A DNA stretch of 64,000 nt from Microthrixaceae bacterium (GCA_020637195.1 JACJWK010000002.1:196317-260316), one strand, 5' to 3'. Numbered from the stretch's first letter, positions 1 through 11,804 are shown. Notes: generated by a model not told the origin, from the letters alone. Made by a program: numbers and translations.

Positions 1-5
1 ACGGC

Positions 6-1688
6 ATGGATCCCCTGGCGAGCCACACCCACTACGACGTGCTGGTCATCGGCAGCGGCTTCGGCGGCAGCGTCACCGCGCTGCGCCTCACCGAGAAGGG
101 CTACAAGGTCGGCGTGCTCGAGTGCGGCAAGCGCCTGGGTGCCGGCGACTTCCCCCGCACGAACTGGAACCTGCGCAAGTTCCTCTGGATGCCCAAGCTC
201 GGGCTCCGGGGCATCCAGCGCATCTCGATGCTGCGCGACGTCATGGTGCTGTCGGGCGCGGGCGTCGGCGGCGGGTCGCTGGTCTACGCCAACACGCTCT
301 ACGAGCCGCTGCCGCCCTTCTACACCGACCGCCAGTGGGGCCACATCACCGACTGGAAGGCCGAGCTCGCCCCGCACTACGACCAGGCCAAGCGCGTGCT
401 CGGCGTGAACGAGGTGCCCTTCGACACGCCGGCGGACGAGGTGATGCAGGACCTCGCCGAGCGGTTCGACGTGGCCGACACGTACCACCGCACGCCCGTG
501 GGGGTCTTCTTCGGCGAGCCCGGCGAGACCGTCGCCGACCCCTACTTCGGCGGCGAGGGTCCCGAGCGGACGGGCTGCAACCACTGCGGCGGGTGCATGG
601 TGGGCTGCCGGTTCGGGGCGAAGAACAGCCTCGACCGCAACTACCTCTACCTCGCCGAGAAGAACGGCGCCGAGGTGCACCCCGAGCGGCAGGCCGTGGA
701 GGTCTCGCCGAAGCCGGGCGGCGGCTACCGGGTCCGCACCGTCCGGCCGGGGGCGTGGGCCCGCCGGCGTCAGAAGACGTTCACGGCCGACCAGGTCGTC
801 TTCTCGGCCGGTGTCCTGGGCACGCTCAAGCTGCTCCTGAAGCTGAAGGAGGAGCAGCGCCTGCCCCACCTGTCCGACCGGCTCGGCCACGTCGTGCGCA
901 CGAACTCCGAGGCGATCCTGGTGTCGGTCGCCAACGACACCGAGGTCGACTACTCGCAGGGCGTGGCCATCACCTCGTCGATCCACGTCGACGAGCAGAC
1001 CCACATCGAGCCGGTGCGCTACTCGCCGGGGAGCAACGCCATGGGCACGCTGACCACGATCCTCGTGGACGGCGGCGGTCGGGTGCCGCGCCAGGTGCGC
1101 TTCGCCTACCAGGTGCTGCGCCACCCCGGCGCGTTCCTGCGCTCGCTGTCGGTGCGGCGCTGGTCCGAGCGGGGCGTGATCCTGCTCGTGATGCAGACCC
1201 TCGACAACAGCCTGCGGGTCTTCCGGCGCGGCCGGCTGCTCTGGACCGCGCAGGGCCACGGCGAGCCCAACCCGACCTACATCCCGGTGGCCAACGAGGC
1301 CGCCCGGGTCACGGCCGACATCATGGGCGGCGAGCCCCGGGGCGCCTGGAACGAGGCGCTGCTCGACGTGCCCACCACCGCCCACATCCTCGGCGGCGCC
1401 TGCATCGGGGACTCGCCCGAGACCGGGGTGATCGACCCGTACCACCGGGTCTACGGCCACCCCGGCCTGCACGTCGCCGACGCGTCGGCCATCAGCGCCA
1501 ACCTCGGGGTCAACCCGTCGCTGACCATCACCGCCATGACCGAGCGGGCCATGGCCCGCTGGCCCAACAAGGGCGAGCCCGACCCCCGACCGCCGCTGGG
1601 CGACGCCTACCAGGCGGTGGCGCCGGTGGCGCCGGCGCGTCCGGCCGTGCCCGCGGGCGCGCCGGCGGCGCTCACGGTCGGCCGCTGA
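6..1688 (+). CDS. GMC-family oxidoreductase (cholesterol oxidase-like)
   Basis: A flavoprotein that probably oxidises an alcohol or sterol. An N-terminal FAD Rossmann motif is visible (VIGSGFGGSVTALRL, about residues 14-28), followed by the GxGGGSLVYAN segment typical of GMC oxidases near residue 90. The C-terminus has the family's final motif (GVNPSLTITAMTERAM) before a Pro/Ala-rich tail. Residues Cys191, Cys194, Cys197 and Cys201 form a ferredoxin-like C-x2-C-x2-C-x3-C cluster, also present in the mycobacterial ChoD-type branch as I remember it. The length (560 aa) fits that branch. The ATG at base 6 is the first possible start in the window, so an earlier start outside the window cannot be excluded. 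The substrate is not known. Confidence 0.85.
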   Translation: MDPLASHTHYDVLVIGSGFGGSVTALRLTEKGYKVGVLECGKRLGAGDFPRTNWNLRKFLWMPKLGLRGIQRISMLRDVMVLSGAGVGGGSLVYANTLYEPLPPFYTDRQWGHITDWKAELAPHYDQAKRVLGVNEVPFDTPADEVMQDLAERFDVADTYHRTPVGVFFGEPGETVADPYFGGEGPERTGCNHCGGCMVGCRFGAKNSLDRNYLYLAEKNGAEVHPERQAVEVSPKPGGGYRVRTVRPGAWARRRQKTFTADQVVFSAGVLGTLKLLLKLKEEQRLPHLSDRLGHVVRTNSEAILVSVANDTEVDYSQGVAITSSIHVDEQTHIEPVRYSPGSNAMGTLTTILVDGGGRVPRQVRFAYQVLRHPGAFLRSLSVRRWSERGVILLVMQTLDNSLRVFRRGRLLWTAQGHGEPNPTYIPVANEAARVTADIMGGEPRGAWNEALLDVPTTAHILGGACIGDSPETGVIDPYHRVYGHPGLHVADASAISANLGVNPSLTITAMTERAMARWPNKGEPDPRPPLGDAYQAVAPVAPARPAVPAGAPAALTVGR

Positions 1689-1697
1689 CCGCGATCC

Positions 1698-1710
1698 GCC
1701 CCTGAGGGGC
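1698..1710. terminator. short GC hairpin after the GMC gene
   Basis: GCCCC-TGA-GGGGC lies 10 nt past the stop codon and ahead of the convergent HNH gene. There is no T-tract, so this is only a weak terminator candidate. Confidence 0.3.
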
Positions 1711-1805
1711 CGCGGGGACGAGGGCCGGCGGGGCGGGATCGGCGCGTGCGTGGGCCGCGCTCGTCCCTCGGCCGACCTCCCTGCTCCTCGGTGGGCGCCC
1801 CGCGA

Positions 1806-3050
1806 TCAGGGCCCGGTTCGTCGCCGACGGCGTTGGCGGCGGGCCCATTCCTTCCAGAGGTTGTGGCCCTTGCAGCGGGGGCGGAGGTTGTCGATGTCGG
1901 TGCGACCGCCGTCGATCCAGGCGAGGACGTGGTCGATCTCGCAGTGGTCCGAGCGGGTGTCGCAGCCGGGTTGGTCGCAGGTGGGGAACGCCAGCTTGGC
2001 CGCTCGTCGTTGGGCGGGGGTGGCGATCCGGTGCCGACGGCCGTGGTCGAGGGGGACGCCGTCGGGGCCGAGGGTCAACACGTCGAGCCAGCCGGTGAGT
2101 GCGGCCCACACGGCCTGTTCGGGGGTGGCGGGGTCGCCGTTGGCCCACTCGCAGCGGCGCTGGAGCGGGTAGGGGAACCGGTCGGGGTCGGTGCCCGCGA
2201 TCTTGGCCACGATGCGGGCGAACGCGGTGACGAAGGTGTCGTGGTCGCACACGATGGTGGTGCCGAGGTCGGGCGCGGGCGCGATCCCGGCGTGGGCCTT
2301 GGAGGCGCGGGACATCTCGATCAGCGCGTCGTGGCGGCGCTGGCCGGGCGTGCGGCCCAGGTCGAGAGCGGTGGCGGCGTCACCGAGCCGGGCGCGGGCC
2401 TCGGCCCAGTCCTCTCGGAGGAGCCGCTGGTAGTGACGGTCGAGCTCGGCGTGGACCTCGTGGTAGCCCTGCCGGGACAGCCAGGCGTCGAGCTTGCCCT
2501 GGCCCTCGAACGACTCGGAGAGGTGGAGCGTGCGCTCGTCGTCCTGGCGGGCCGCCCGTTCCTCGGCGTCCTCGGGCATCACGATGGCAGTCCAGCGCTG
2601 GACCTCGGTCCTGAACCCTTGGAAGGTGCGGGTGCGGGCGTAGCCCAACAGGAGCTCCTCGTCCCGGGCGAACCGCTCGGCGAGCTTCGCGGTGTTGGCT
2701 CGGATCAGGACGTCGACGTGGTCGAGGCTGATGTCGCCGGCGGTGAAGGCCGCCTGGGTGTGGGGCATGGTCCGCAGGCGGCGAGCGGCCTTCTGGAGTC
2801 GGGTCATCGACTCGTGACGGGCCCGGCACCGCCGCCGCAGCAGATCCGCCGGCGAGAAGTCGCCGGTGGCCTTGTGCTCCTTCGAGGCGTCCAGCGCAGC
2901 GACGGCGTCGACGGTGACCGCGTCGAGCACCGAGCCCGCTTCGACCAACGCGACGGCGACGTCGGGCAGCGTGCACGCCGGCTCGTTCGCCCACGCCACG
3001 GTGCGGGCCTTCTCGATGGCTCTTCGCAGTTCGACGATCTCGGAACGCAC
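1806..3050 (-). CDS. DUF222/13E12-repeat HNH endonuclease domain protein
   Basis: A member of the large actinobacterial 13E12/DUF222 family: a long helical N-terminal domain followed by a C-terminal HNH nuclease module. The HNH part is seen near the end (CDQPGCDTRSDHCEIDHV, then DNLRPRCKGHN), with two zinc-type Cys pairs and the EIDH catalytic core. I chose the GTG at 3050 because GGGAGG lies 8 nt upstream; the frame stays open to 3152 but that extension does not look like the family. These genes are multicopy in many actinobacteria, and their role (mobile element or DNA metabolism) is unsettled. It neighbours the restriction operon but is transcribed away from it. Confidence 0.85.
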   Translation of the reverse strand: MRSEIVELRRAIEKARTVAWANEPACTLPDVAVALVEAGSVLDAVTVDAVAALDASKEHKATGDFSPADLLRRRCRARHESMTRLQKAARRLRTMPHTQAAFTAGDISLDHVDVLIRANTAKLAERFARDEELLLGYARTRTFQGFRTEVQRWTAIVMPEDAEERAARQDDERTLHLSESFEGQGKLDAWLSRQGYHEVHAELDRHYQRLLREDWAEARARLGDAATALDLGRTPGQRRHDALIEMSRASKAHAGIAPAPDLGTTIVCDHDTFVTAFARIVAKIAGTDPDRFPYPLQRRCEWANGDPATPEQAVWAALTGWLDVLTLGPDGVPLDHGRRHRIATPAQRRAAKLAFPTCDQPGCDTRSDHCEIDHVLAWIDGGRTDIDNLRPRCKGHNLWKEWARRQRRRRRTGP

Positions 3051-3362
3051 GACGGACACCTCCCACAGGCGCGACACAGCAATGGCGGGGAAGGCAGTCA
3101 GGCCCAGATCGGTGCCCCTCCGGACCCGGCAGACCGGGTCCGGCGCACCCACTCAGGACTGCGAACTGATGTTCGACAGGCTAGCCGCCTCACCGCCCCG
3201 GCGCAAGCACCGACGGACAGAATTCGTTGTCACTCGACGGCAGGGCATCGAGGCAGGTCGCACCGATCCGGCGGACCGCCGAGCGCCGCCCGTGCCGTGG
3301 CGAGGGCCGCCCGGCGGATGAGCATCCCGCCGCTCGGGCGGTCCTCCAATAGGCTCGGTCCG
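3051..3362. other. 312-bp divergent intergenic region
   Basis: This lies between the HNH gene (leftward) and the methylase operon (rightward). It holds the Shine-Dalgarno of the HNH gene (about 3060-3065) and the -10 of the methylase operon (3350-3355). The ATG at 3318 is in frame with the methylase but is less likely to be its start. I see no other gene. Confidence 0.5.
3350..3355 (+). promoter_or_regulatory. leaderless -10 element of the methylase operon
   Basis: TAGGCT ends 7 nt before the GTG at 3363, with no Shine-Dalgarno between. This places the transcription start at or next to the start codon. Confidence 0.5.
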
Positions 3363-3986
3363 GTGGATCTCGTGCGGTCGAAGCAGCGGGTGGCCGACCA
3401 CGGCGAGGTCTTCACGCCGGCGTGGATGGTCGACGCGATGCTCGACCTGGTGCGGGAGGAAACCGAGCGGATCGACTCCCGCTTCCTCGAACCGGCGTGC
3501 GGCAGCGGCAACTTCCTGGTCGAGGTCCTGCGCCGCAAGCTCGCGGCGGTGGACCGGAAGTTCGCTCGCTCCGAGTTCGAGCGACGTCATTACGCCCTGC
3601 TGGGCCTGATGTGCATCTACGGGATCGAGTTGCTCGACGACAACATCGCCGAGTGCCGCACCAACCTGCTGGAGATCTTCGCAGACCACCTCGACCTCGA
3701 CCCGGCGGACGATCTCCACCGTGCGGTGGCCTACGTGCTCTCGCAGAACCTCGTCCACGGCGATGCGCTCACGATGCGCACGACGGGCGGCGAGCCGATC
3801 GTCTTCGCCGAGTGGGGGTACGTGGGCAAGGGGAGGTTCCAGCGGCGGGACTTCCGCCTCGACGTGCTCACCCAGTCGGCCGCGTTCAGTGAGGAGGGCT
3901 CGCTCTTCGCCGAGCTCGGCAAGCACGAGATCTTCACACCGACGAAGACCTATCCCCTGCTGACCGTCCGGGAGCTCGCCGGATGA
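3363..3986 (+). CDS. DNA methylase subunit M (SAM-binding half)
   Basis: A short (207 aa) N6-adenine methylase-like subunit, first of a three-gene operon. It opens with the family's HGEVFTPAWMVD element (residues 13-24) and a full SAM-binding motif I (FLEPACGSGNFL, 41-52), then a conserved HGDALTM segment near residue 140. The catalytic D/NPPY motif IV expected in adenine methylases is absent; the region that should carry it reads IVFAEWGYVGKG. It therefore probably acts only together with the next gene, which carries NPPY. Its stop overlaps the next start by 4 nt (ATGA). An ATG at 3318 is an alternative start; GTG 3363 is preferred for its -10 spacing and because the sequence VDLVRSKQRVADHGEVFTP looks like a natural N-terminus. 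Confidence 0.8.
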   Translation: MDLVRSKQRVADHGEVFTPAWMVDAMLDLVREETERIDSRFLEPACGSGNFLVEVLRRKLAAVDRKFARSEFERRHYALLGLMCIYGIELLDDNIAECRTNLLEIFADHLDLDPADDLHRAVAYVLSQNLVHGDALTMRTTGGEPIVFAEWGYVGKGRFQRRDFRLDVLTQSAAFSEEGSLFAELGKHEIFTPTKTYPLLTVRELAG

Positions 3987-5630
3987 CGGCGGTCCAGGCC
4001 GCGTTCGCGCTGCGGGGGCGCAACCCCGACGTGCTGACCTGCATCGCCAACCTGTCCAACGACGAGGTCTTCACCCCGCCCGAGTTCGCCAACCAGATGC
4101 TCGACACCCTGGCCGACGCCTGGGCAGCCGACCACGACGGGGCGGACCTGTGGGCGGACCCGACCGTGAAATTCCTCGATCCGTTCACCAAATCGGGCGT
4201 GTTCCTCCGGGAGATCACGACGCGGCTCACCAAGGGCCTCGCGGAGGTGATCCCCGATCTGGACGAGCGGGTCGACCACATCCTGACCACGCAGGTCTAC
4301 GGCATCGCCATCACCCACCTCACCAGCCTGCTCGCCCGCCGCAGCCTCTACTGCTCGAAGTGGGCGAACGGCCCCCACTCGATCGCCCGGTCGTTCGACG
4401 ACCCCGATGGCAACATCTGGTTCGAGCGCACCGAACACACGTGGGCCGGCGGCACCGACCGGATCCTGACCGCCGACGAGCGCGGCAACCCGGTCGAGCG
4501 AACCAGGGATGGGCGGTGCACTTTCTGCGGGGCGAGCCGGCGCAGCCTCGACCGCGGCGCCGGCTTCGAGACCCACGCCTACGCCTTCATCCACACCGAC
4601 GACATCAAGGCTCGTATTGCCGAGCTGTTCGGAGACGACATGCAGTTCGACGTGATCGTGGGCAACCCGCCTTACCAACTGGACGACGGAGGACACAACA
4701 ACTCCGCCACGCCGATATACCAGTTCTTCGTCGAAGCGGCCATCAAGCTCGATCCCGGCTACATCGTGATGGTTACACCATCGCGATGGTTCGCTGGAGG
4801 TCGCGGGCTCGACAAGTACCGCGAGCGCATGCTCAGCGATCGCCGTATCCGAAGGCTCGTCGACTATCCCAAGCTCTACGACGGCTTTCCTGGCGTCAAG
4901 ATCCGCGGCGGCATCTCCTACTTCCTGTGGAACAGAGATAACGAGGGCCCGTGCACGGTTCAGACGATGTGGGACGGTGAGCCGGTCGGTGAGCCAGTCG
5001 CTCGCTACCTTGACCAGTTCGACGTGGTCGTCCGATGGAATCAGGCGGTCTCGATCCTCGAGAAGGTCCTGAAGAGGGCTGAGTCATCGCTTAGTGCTCG
5101 GGTGTCAAGCCAGAAGCCATTTGGCCTGCGCACCTTCTTCCACGGTGCACCAACCCCACACGGCCTGAAGGACCCTATCAAGCTTTATGGGTCTCAGAAG
5201 GTTTCGTGGATCGAGCGAGCCGAGATCCCACAGAACGTCGAGTGGGTGGACAGCTGGAAGGTGCTAATGAGCCGCGTCCAAGGGACCAGCGCTGCGGTCG
5301 AGCGTGTGTACCTCGGAAAGCCAATCGTCTCCGGGCCATCCGAGGCCTGTACGGAGACCTACCTCGTAGCCGGCCTATTCGACTCTGAGCTAGAGGCCAA
5401 GCACTACGCAACCTATCTGCGAACCAGGTTCGTGCGCTTCCTCGTCTCGCTGCGCAAGAGTACACAGGATGCCGCGAAGGGCGTCTACACGTTTGTGCCG
5501 GATCTGCCGCTCGTCGAATCGTGGACCGATGCAAAGCTGTACAAGCGATATGGCCTGACGGCGGCCGAGGTCAGCTTCATCGAGTCGCAGATCGCTGAGC
5601 ACGACGACCTTCCCTTCCACGAAGCCGTCG

Positions 5631-5653
<23 letters not shown>
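3983..5653 (+). CDS. Eco57I-type restriction-modification methylase subunit
   Basis: An adenine-specific DNA methylase of the Eco57I class (556 aa). An EVFTPPEF element is near residue 30. A variant motif I (LDPFTKSGVFLREI, about 64-78) has Lys in place of the first Gly of GxG. Catalytic motif IV (NPPYQ) is at about 228-232. Between them a Cys in SLYCSK and a CTFC pair may bind zinc. The C-terminal half should be the target-recognition region; from about 4590 to 5640 its codons use A and T at third positions far more than neighbours, which suggests recombination. It overlaps the upstream subunit by 4 nt and the downstream helicase by up to 23 nt, so the three proteins are probably made as one complex. 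Confidence 0.85.
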
Positions 5654-8222
<2,569 letters not shown>

Positions 8223-8227
8223 GCGTC

Positions 8228-8249
8228 CGGGCCGGCGCCACCGGGCCCG
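8228..8249. terminator. bidirectional GC hairpin
   Basis: CGGGCC (8228-8233) pairs with GGCCCG (8244-8249) in the 29-bp gap between the helicase gene and a convergent gene. No T-tract. Confidence 0.35.
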
Positions 8250-8251
8250 CG

Positions 8252-9838
8252 TCACCCGTCGAGCGGCCAGCAGTAGCGGTAGGGCGGCGGCGGCACCCAC
8301 GCCCCGAAGTCGGTCACCGACTGGATGGCGTCGAGCACCCCGAGGCCGGCGCGCAGCAGGGGGGTCGTGACCTCCGGCCCGACGGTGACGGGCGCCCCGA
8401 CGCCGGTGGCGCGCTCGAGGTGGGCCAGCAGCACGTTCTCCTGGTAGTGCCGCCACCGGTCGCGGCCCGCCGCGTACTCCGGCCGGTCCCGGTAGGCCAC
8501 CACGACCCGGCGGGCGCCGGCCAGCCGCTGGCGGTCCGTGCCGTCCGCGCACGGCTGCGGCGACCCCCAGTCCGACGTGCCCATCCGGATCCGGCCGGTG
8601 AGGCCGTAGGGCTGGTCGATCGTCACCTGGGCCGACCAGCAGTCGTGCGGCCGCACGCCCACGACCTCGAGGTGGGCGACCAGCAGCTCCTCGGCGGTGG
8701 ACGGCAGGTACGGGAAGGGCGAGGGCGCCGGGGGCGGGTGCTGGGCGCGGGGATGGACCGCCCGCGCCACCTCCTCCCAGTTGAGGACCTCGACGTGGCT
8801 GCCCGCCGTGGCCTCGGCGCCGAGCGGGAGCGGGGCCTCGCGGGCGAGCGCGTCACGCGCCTCGGCGCCCTCGCCGGCGTGGTGGAGGGCGAGCACCCCC
8901 TCGACGATCGGCGTGATCGGGTAGCCCGAGCCCACGTCGTGCTCGCCACCACCGCCCGCCCCGCCCCAGCCGTACCACGCATCCTTCGGCTGCGCGAAGT
9001 GGCACAGGCGCGCCACGCCGAGGCAGCGCTCGGGCGGGATGCCGGCCCGCCCCAGGAAGGCGAGCGCGAGCTCCTCGTCGAGGACCGCCGGCTGGCCCGG
9101 CCGGCGGAGGACCCAGCGGTCGAGCGCGTCGAAGTGGCTGGCGGCGACCGGGACGTCCGCGGGCGCGTCCGGGAGGCCGGCGTGCACCACGTCCCACTCG
9201 ACGACCCGGTGGGCCTCCGAGCCCGGCGTCAGGTGGGGGGAGATGCGGTCGGGCACCCGCGAGACCCCGTAGACGAGGTCGGGGCGGGCCGCGAGCCCGG
9301 AGCGGCGCAGGAAGGCGACCACCTCCTCGACCTGGCTCCGGCCCCGGGTCGCGAGCCGCGTCCGGTGCACCGGGACGCGGTCCGGTGCGAGGTAGGGGGC
9401 GCGCGCGGCGTCGCGCTCGGCCCGCTCGAGGGCGGCCACCCTCGCGGCGCGCTCGCGGTCCCGGTCGTGCTTCGCAGGGCCCTTCAGCGCGTCGACGTGG
9501 ACCTCGCCGATGTCGCGGGCCGTCGTGCGCAGCGCCGCGCCGAGCCCGCCGGCCTCGAAGGCCGCCGCCTGGTCCGTGGCCGACGCGCCGTAGAGGTGCT
9601 GCCCGGCGGGACCGTCGAGGACGCGGTGGGCCTCGGCGGCGGCGAGGGCCTGCGTCCGGCCGTCGGCGGCGGCCGCGAGCCCGGCCTCGACCTCCGCCCG
9701 CTGCTCGGGAGGCATGGCCGCCAGCGCGGCCTCGAGCTGCTCGGGGGTCGGTGGGGACAGGCCGCCGGCCAGGCCCTGGCGGATCGCGGCCGGGCTCATC
9801 GCCTGCCGCGCCTGGCGAAGGGTGTCACGCAGGCCCAT
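8252..9838 (-). CDS. hypothetical protein, 528 aa
   Basis: I do not recognise this protein. It starts with an Ala/Gln-rich helical region (LRQARQAMSPAAIRQGL, then PEQLEAALAAMPPEQRAEVE), has a charged Arg/Ala helix near residues 125-150, and a C-terminal half rich in Trp, Tyr, Pro and His that looks globular (VTIDQPYGLTGRIRMGT; AGRDRWRHYQENVLLAHLE). No signal peptide or membrane segment is seen, so it is probably cytoplasmic. The ATG at 9838 is preceded by TTCACT and a 7-nt spacer, which fits leaderless expression. Third-position GC and the absence of stops over 1.6 kb support real coding. It is convergent with the restriction operon and next to a TetR gene on the same strand. Confidence 0.65.
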   Translation of the reverse strand: MGLRDTLRQARQAMSPAAIRQGLAGGLSPPTPEQLEAALAAMPPEQRAEVEAGLAAAADGRTQALAAAEAHRVLDGPAGQHLYGASATDQAAAFEAGGLGAALRTTARDIGEVHVDALKGPAKHDRDRERAARVAALERAERDAARAPYLAPDRVPVHRTRLATRGRSQVEEVVAFLRRSGLAARPDLVYGVSRVPDRISPHLTPGSEAHRVVEWDVVHAGLPDAPADVPVAASHFDALDRWVLRRPGQPAVLDEELALAFLGRAGIPPERCLGVARLCHFAQPKDAWYGWGGAGGGGEHDVGSGYPITPIVEGVLALHHAGEGAEARDALAREAPLPLGAEATAGSHVEVLNWEEVARAVHPRAQHPPPAPSPFPYLPSTAEELLVAHLEVVGVRPHDCWSAQVTIDQPYGLTGRIRMGTSDWGSPQPCADGTDRQRLAGARRVVVAYRDRPEYAAGRDRWRHYQENVLLAHLERATGVGAPVTVGPEVTTPLLRAGLGVLDAIQSVTDFGAWVPPPPYRYCWPLDG

Positions 9839-9889
9839 GGCCCACAGTGAAGCAGCCGTCGGCGTGGCCCCGAGGCCTCCGCCGGTCGG

Positions 9890-10483
9890 TCAGCCGGCGG
9901 CGAACAGGGCGGCCAGCTCGGAGGCCCGCCGGTCGAACGACGCCTCGCGGTCGGCGGGCGGCACGAGGATGCCCTCGACGATCCAGGCGATCACCTGGCC
10001 CCGCAGGACGCGGGCCATGGCCCCCTTGTCACCGACCAGCTCGGGGAAGAAGTCGACGAGCCACTGCTCGAACCACGTCTCCATGGCCGCGAAGAGCAGG
10101 GTGACCGTGTCGAGGGCGGCGGGCTCGCCCCGGAGGCTCTCGCCGAGGATCAGGCGGACGAGGGCCTCCTCCCGGAGGGTGGAGCGCCACAGCCACCGCA
10201 GCATCGCGTCGAGGCGCTCGCGGGGCGGCTGCGCGGGGTCGGCCGGGGGCACGTCCTCGGCGAGGCGGTCGAGGTAGCGGCGGTCCTCGATGACGGCGTG
10301 GACCAGGGCGTCCTTCGAGGGGAAGTAGTGGTAGAGCGTCGCCACGTTGAGGCCGCAGGCGTCGGCGAGGTGGCGCATCGAGGTGTCGGGGGCCCCGTGC
10401 GCGCTCATGAGGTCCAGTGCGGTCGCCAGGATGTGGTGGCGCTGGTCGGCGGCCGAGCCCGCGCCCGCCGCGGTCGTGGTCAC
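9890..10483 (-). CDS. TetR-family transcriptional regulator
   Basis: A one-component repressor of 197 aa. The N-terminal TetR helix-turn-helix is clear: MRHLADACGLNVATLYHYFPSKDAL, with the YHYFPSK recognition signature near residues 51-57. The C-terminal ligand-binding domain is not conserved enough to name a ligand. It lies 33 bp downstream of the P450 gene on the same strand, so both are probably cotranscribed from a promoter upstream of the P450. The palindrome at 11791-11804 is its most likely operator, giving autoregulation together with the P450. Confidence 0.9.
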   Translation of the reverse strand: MTTTAAGAGSAADQRHHILATALDLMSAHGAPDTSMRHLADACGLNVATLYHYFPSKDALVHAVIEDRRYLDRLAEDVPPADPAQPPRERLDAMLRWLWRSTLREEALVRLILGESLRGEPAALDTVTLLFAAMETWFEQWLVDFFPELVGDKGAMARVLRGQVIAWIVEGILVPPADREASFDRRASELAALFAAG

Positions 10484-10516
10484 CTCGTCGTCCCCGCCCT
10501 CGCCCCGGTCACCGGC

Positions 10517-11776
10517 TCACGCCGGGGTGAAGATGGCCGGAAGGCTGTTGATGGCGAGGACGAGCGCGGAGTCGCCCCGGGCCGGGGTGACCCCGTCGGG
10601 CACCCGGATGTCGGGGAGGCGGGCGAAGAGCTCCTCGAACACGACCCGGATCTCGGCCTTGGCCAGGTTCGCGCCCATGCAGTAGTGCGTGCCGATGCCG
10701 AACCCCAGGTGGGGGTTGGGGTTGCGGTCGACCCGGAAGGTGTCGGGGTCGTCGAAGACCCGCTCGTCGCGGTTGGCCGACTGGTACAGCATCAGGACCT
10801 TCTGGCCCTCCTCGATGGTGGCGCCGTGGAGCTCGTGGGTCTCGGTGGCGGTGCGACAGAAGCTGAGCACCGGGCTGACGTACCGGACGATCTCGTCGAC
10901 CGCGGTCTCCATGAGCGACGGGTCGGCGACGAGCTTGTCGCGCTCCTCGGGGAAGCGGCTGAAGGCGATCAGCCCGCCGGAGAGGGCGTTGCGGGTGGTC
11001 TCGTTGCCGGCCACGATGAGCAGGACCAGGAACATGAGCAGCTCGTAGTCGTCGAGCGAGAGCTGCTCCTGTTCGATCTGGACGGTGGCCGCCGACGGGT
11101 CGAGCTTGAGCAGCTCGCCGGCGTCGAAGGTGGCGGTCAGCGTGGAGATGAGGTCGTCCTTCGGGACGGCGCGCCGCTCGTCGATGAGCTGCTGGCACAT
11201 CGCGGTGTACTCGCCGAAGGCCTCGGCCGCGGCGTGCAGTTGGGGGGCGTCGGGGTCGGTGTGCCCGTCGCCGTCCATCATCGCGTCGGACCAGGCGTAG
11301 AGGCGCTGGCGGACCTCGGGGTCGAGCCCCATCATCTCGGCGATCACGATCAGCGGCACGTGGATCGCGAACTCGGGCACGAAGTCGACCTCGCCCCGGG
11401 AGGCGATCTCGGCCACGATGTCGCGGCTCACCTCGCGGATGTGGTCGGCCAGGTCGGCCACCTTCTTCGGGGTGAAGCCCTTCGAGACGATCCGGCGCTG
11501 CTGCGTGTGCTCGGGGTCGTCCATGGAGATGATGGACATCGGCGCCGCCACCGCCGGGCGCACGCCCGCGGCCGCCGAGTACCGGGCGCTGTTGCGCGAC
11601 ACCGTCGACACGTCCTCGTGGCGGCTCACCACCCACAGCTCGTTCTTCGCGTCCCAGTGCACCCGGCTGTGATCCCGCATCCAGCGGTAGGCGTCCCACG
11701 GGTCGTCGTAGAACCGGGGGTCGTTCACGTCGATGAGGGGGGTGTCCACGGCGGTCATGCCCTCAGTATCGGCCAC
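10517..11776 (-). CDS. cytochrome P450 monooxygenase
   Basis: A soluble bacterial class I P450 (419 aa). Seen: I-helix oxygen-activation motif AGNETTRNALSGG, the ETAVDEIVRYVSP K-helix region, and the haem loop FGIGTHYCMGANLA with the cysteine ligand near residue 366. Class I P450s accept electrons from a ferredoxin and reductase, neither encoded nearby. The start is GTG 11776 or ATG 11758 (six residues later); neither has a convincing Shine-Dalgarno. The following TetR gene probably regulates it through the palindrome just upstream. In this family a sterol, fatty acid or xenobiotic substrate is common, but none can be assigned. Confidence 0.92.
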   Translation of the reverse strand: MADTEGMTAVDTPLIDVNDPRFYDDPWDAYRWMRDHSRVHWDAKNELWVVSRHEDVSTVSRNSARYSAAAGVRPAVAAPMSIISMDDPEHTQQRRIVSKGFTPKKVADLADHIREVSRDIVAEIASRGEVDFVPEFAIHVPLIVIAEMMGLDPEVRQRLYAWSDAMMDGDGHTDPDAPQLHAAAEAFGEYTAMCQQLIDERRAVPKDDLISTLTATFDAGELLKLDPSAATVQIEQEQLSLDDYELLMFLVLLIVAGNETTRNALSGGLIAFSRFPEERDKLVADPSLMETAVDEIVRYVSPVLSFCRTATETHELHGATIEEGQKVLMLYQSANRDERVFDDPDTFRVDRNPNPHLGFGIGTHYCMGANLAKAEIRVVFEELFARLPDIRVPDGVTPARGDSALVLAINSLPAIFTPA

Positions 11777-11790
11777 CCGGCCGCCTCAAT

Positions 11791-11804
11791 CAAACGTTCG
11801 TTTG
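11791..11804. promoter_or_regulatory. TetR-type palindromic operator
   Basis: CAAACG-TT-CGTTTG is a perfect inverted repeat 14 bp upstream of the P450 GTG. Its size and symmetry fit a TetR dimer, and the only regulator nearby is the TetR gene at 9890-10483 in the same operon. Confidence 0.6.

Noticed and set aside
2804..3321. Additional small genes in the region before the methylase operon
   Set aside because: Candidate frames are Arg- or Thr/Ser-rich, overlap the HNH gene, and have no start signal.
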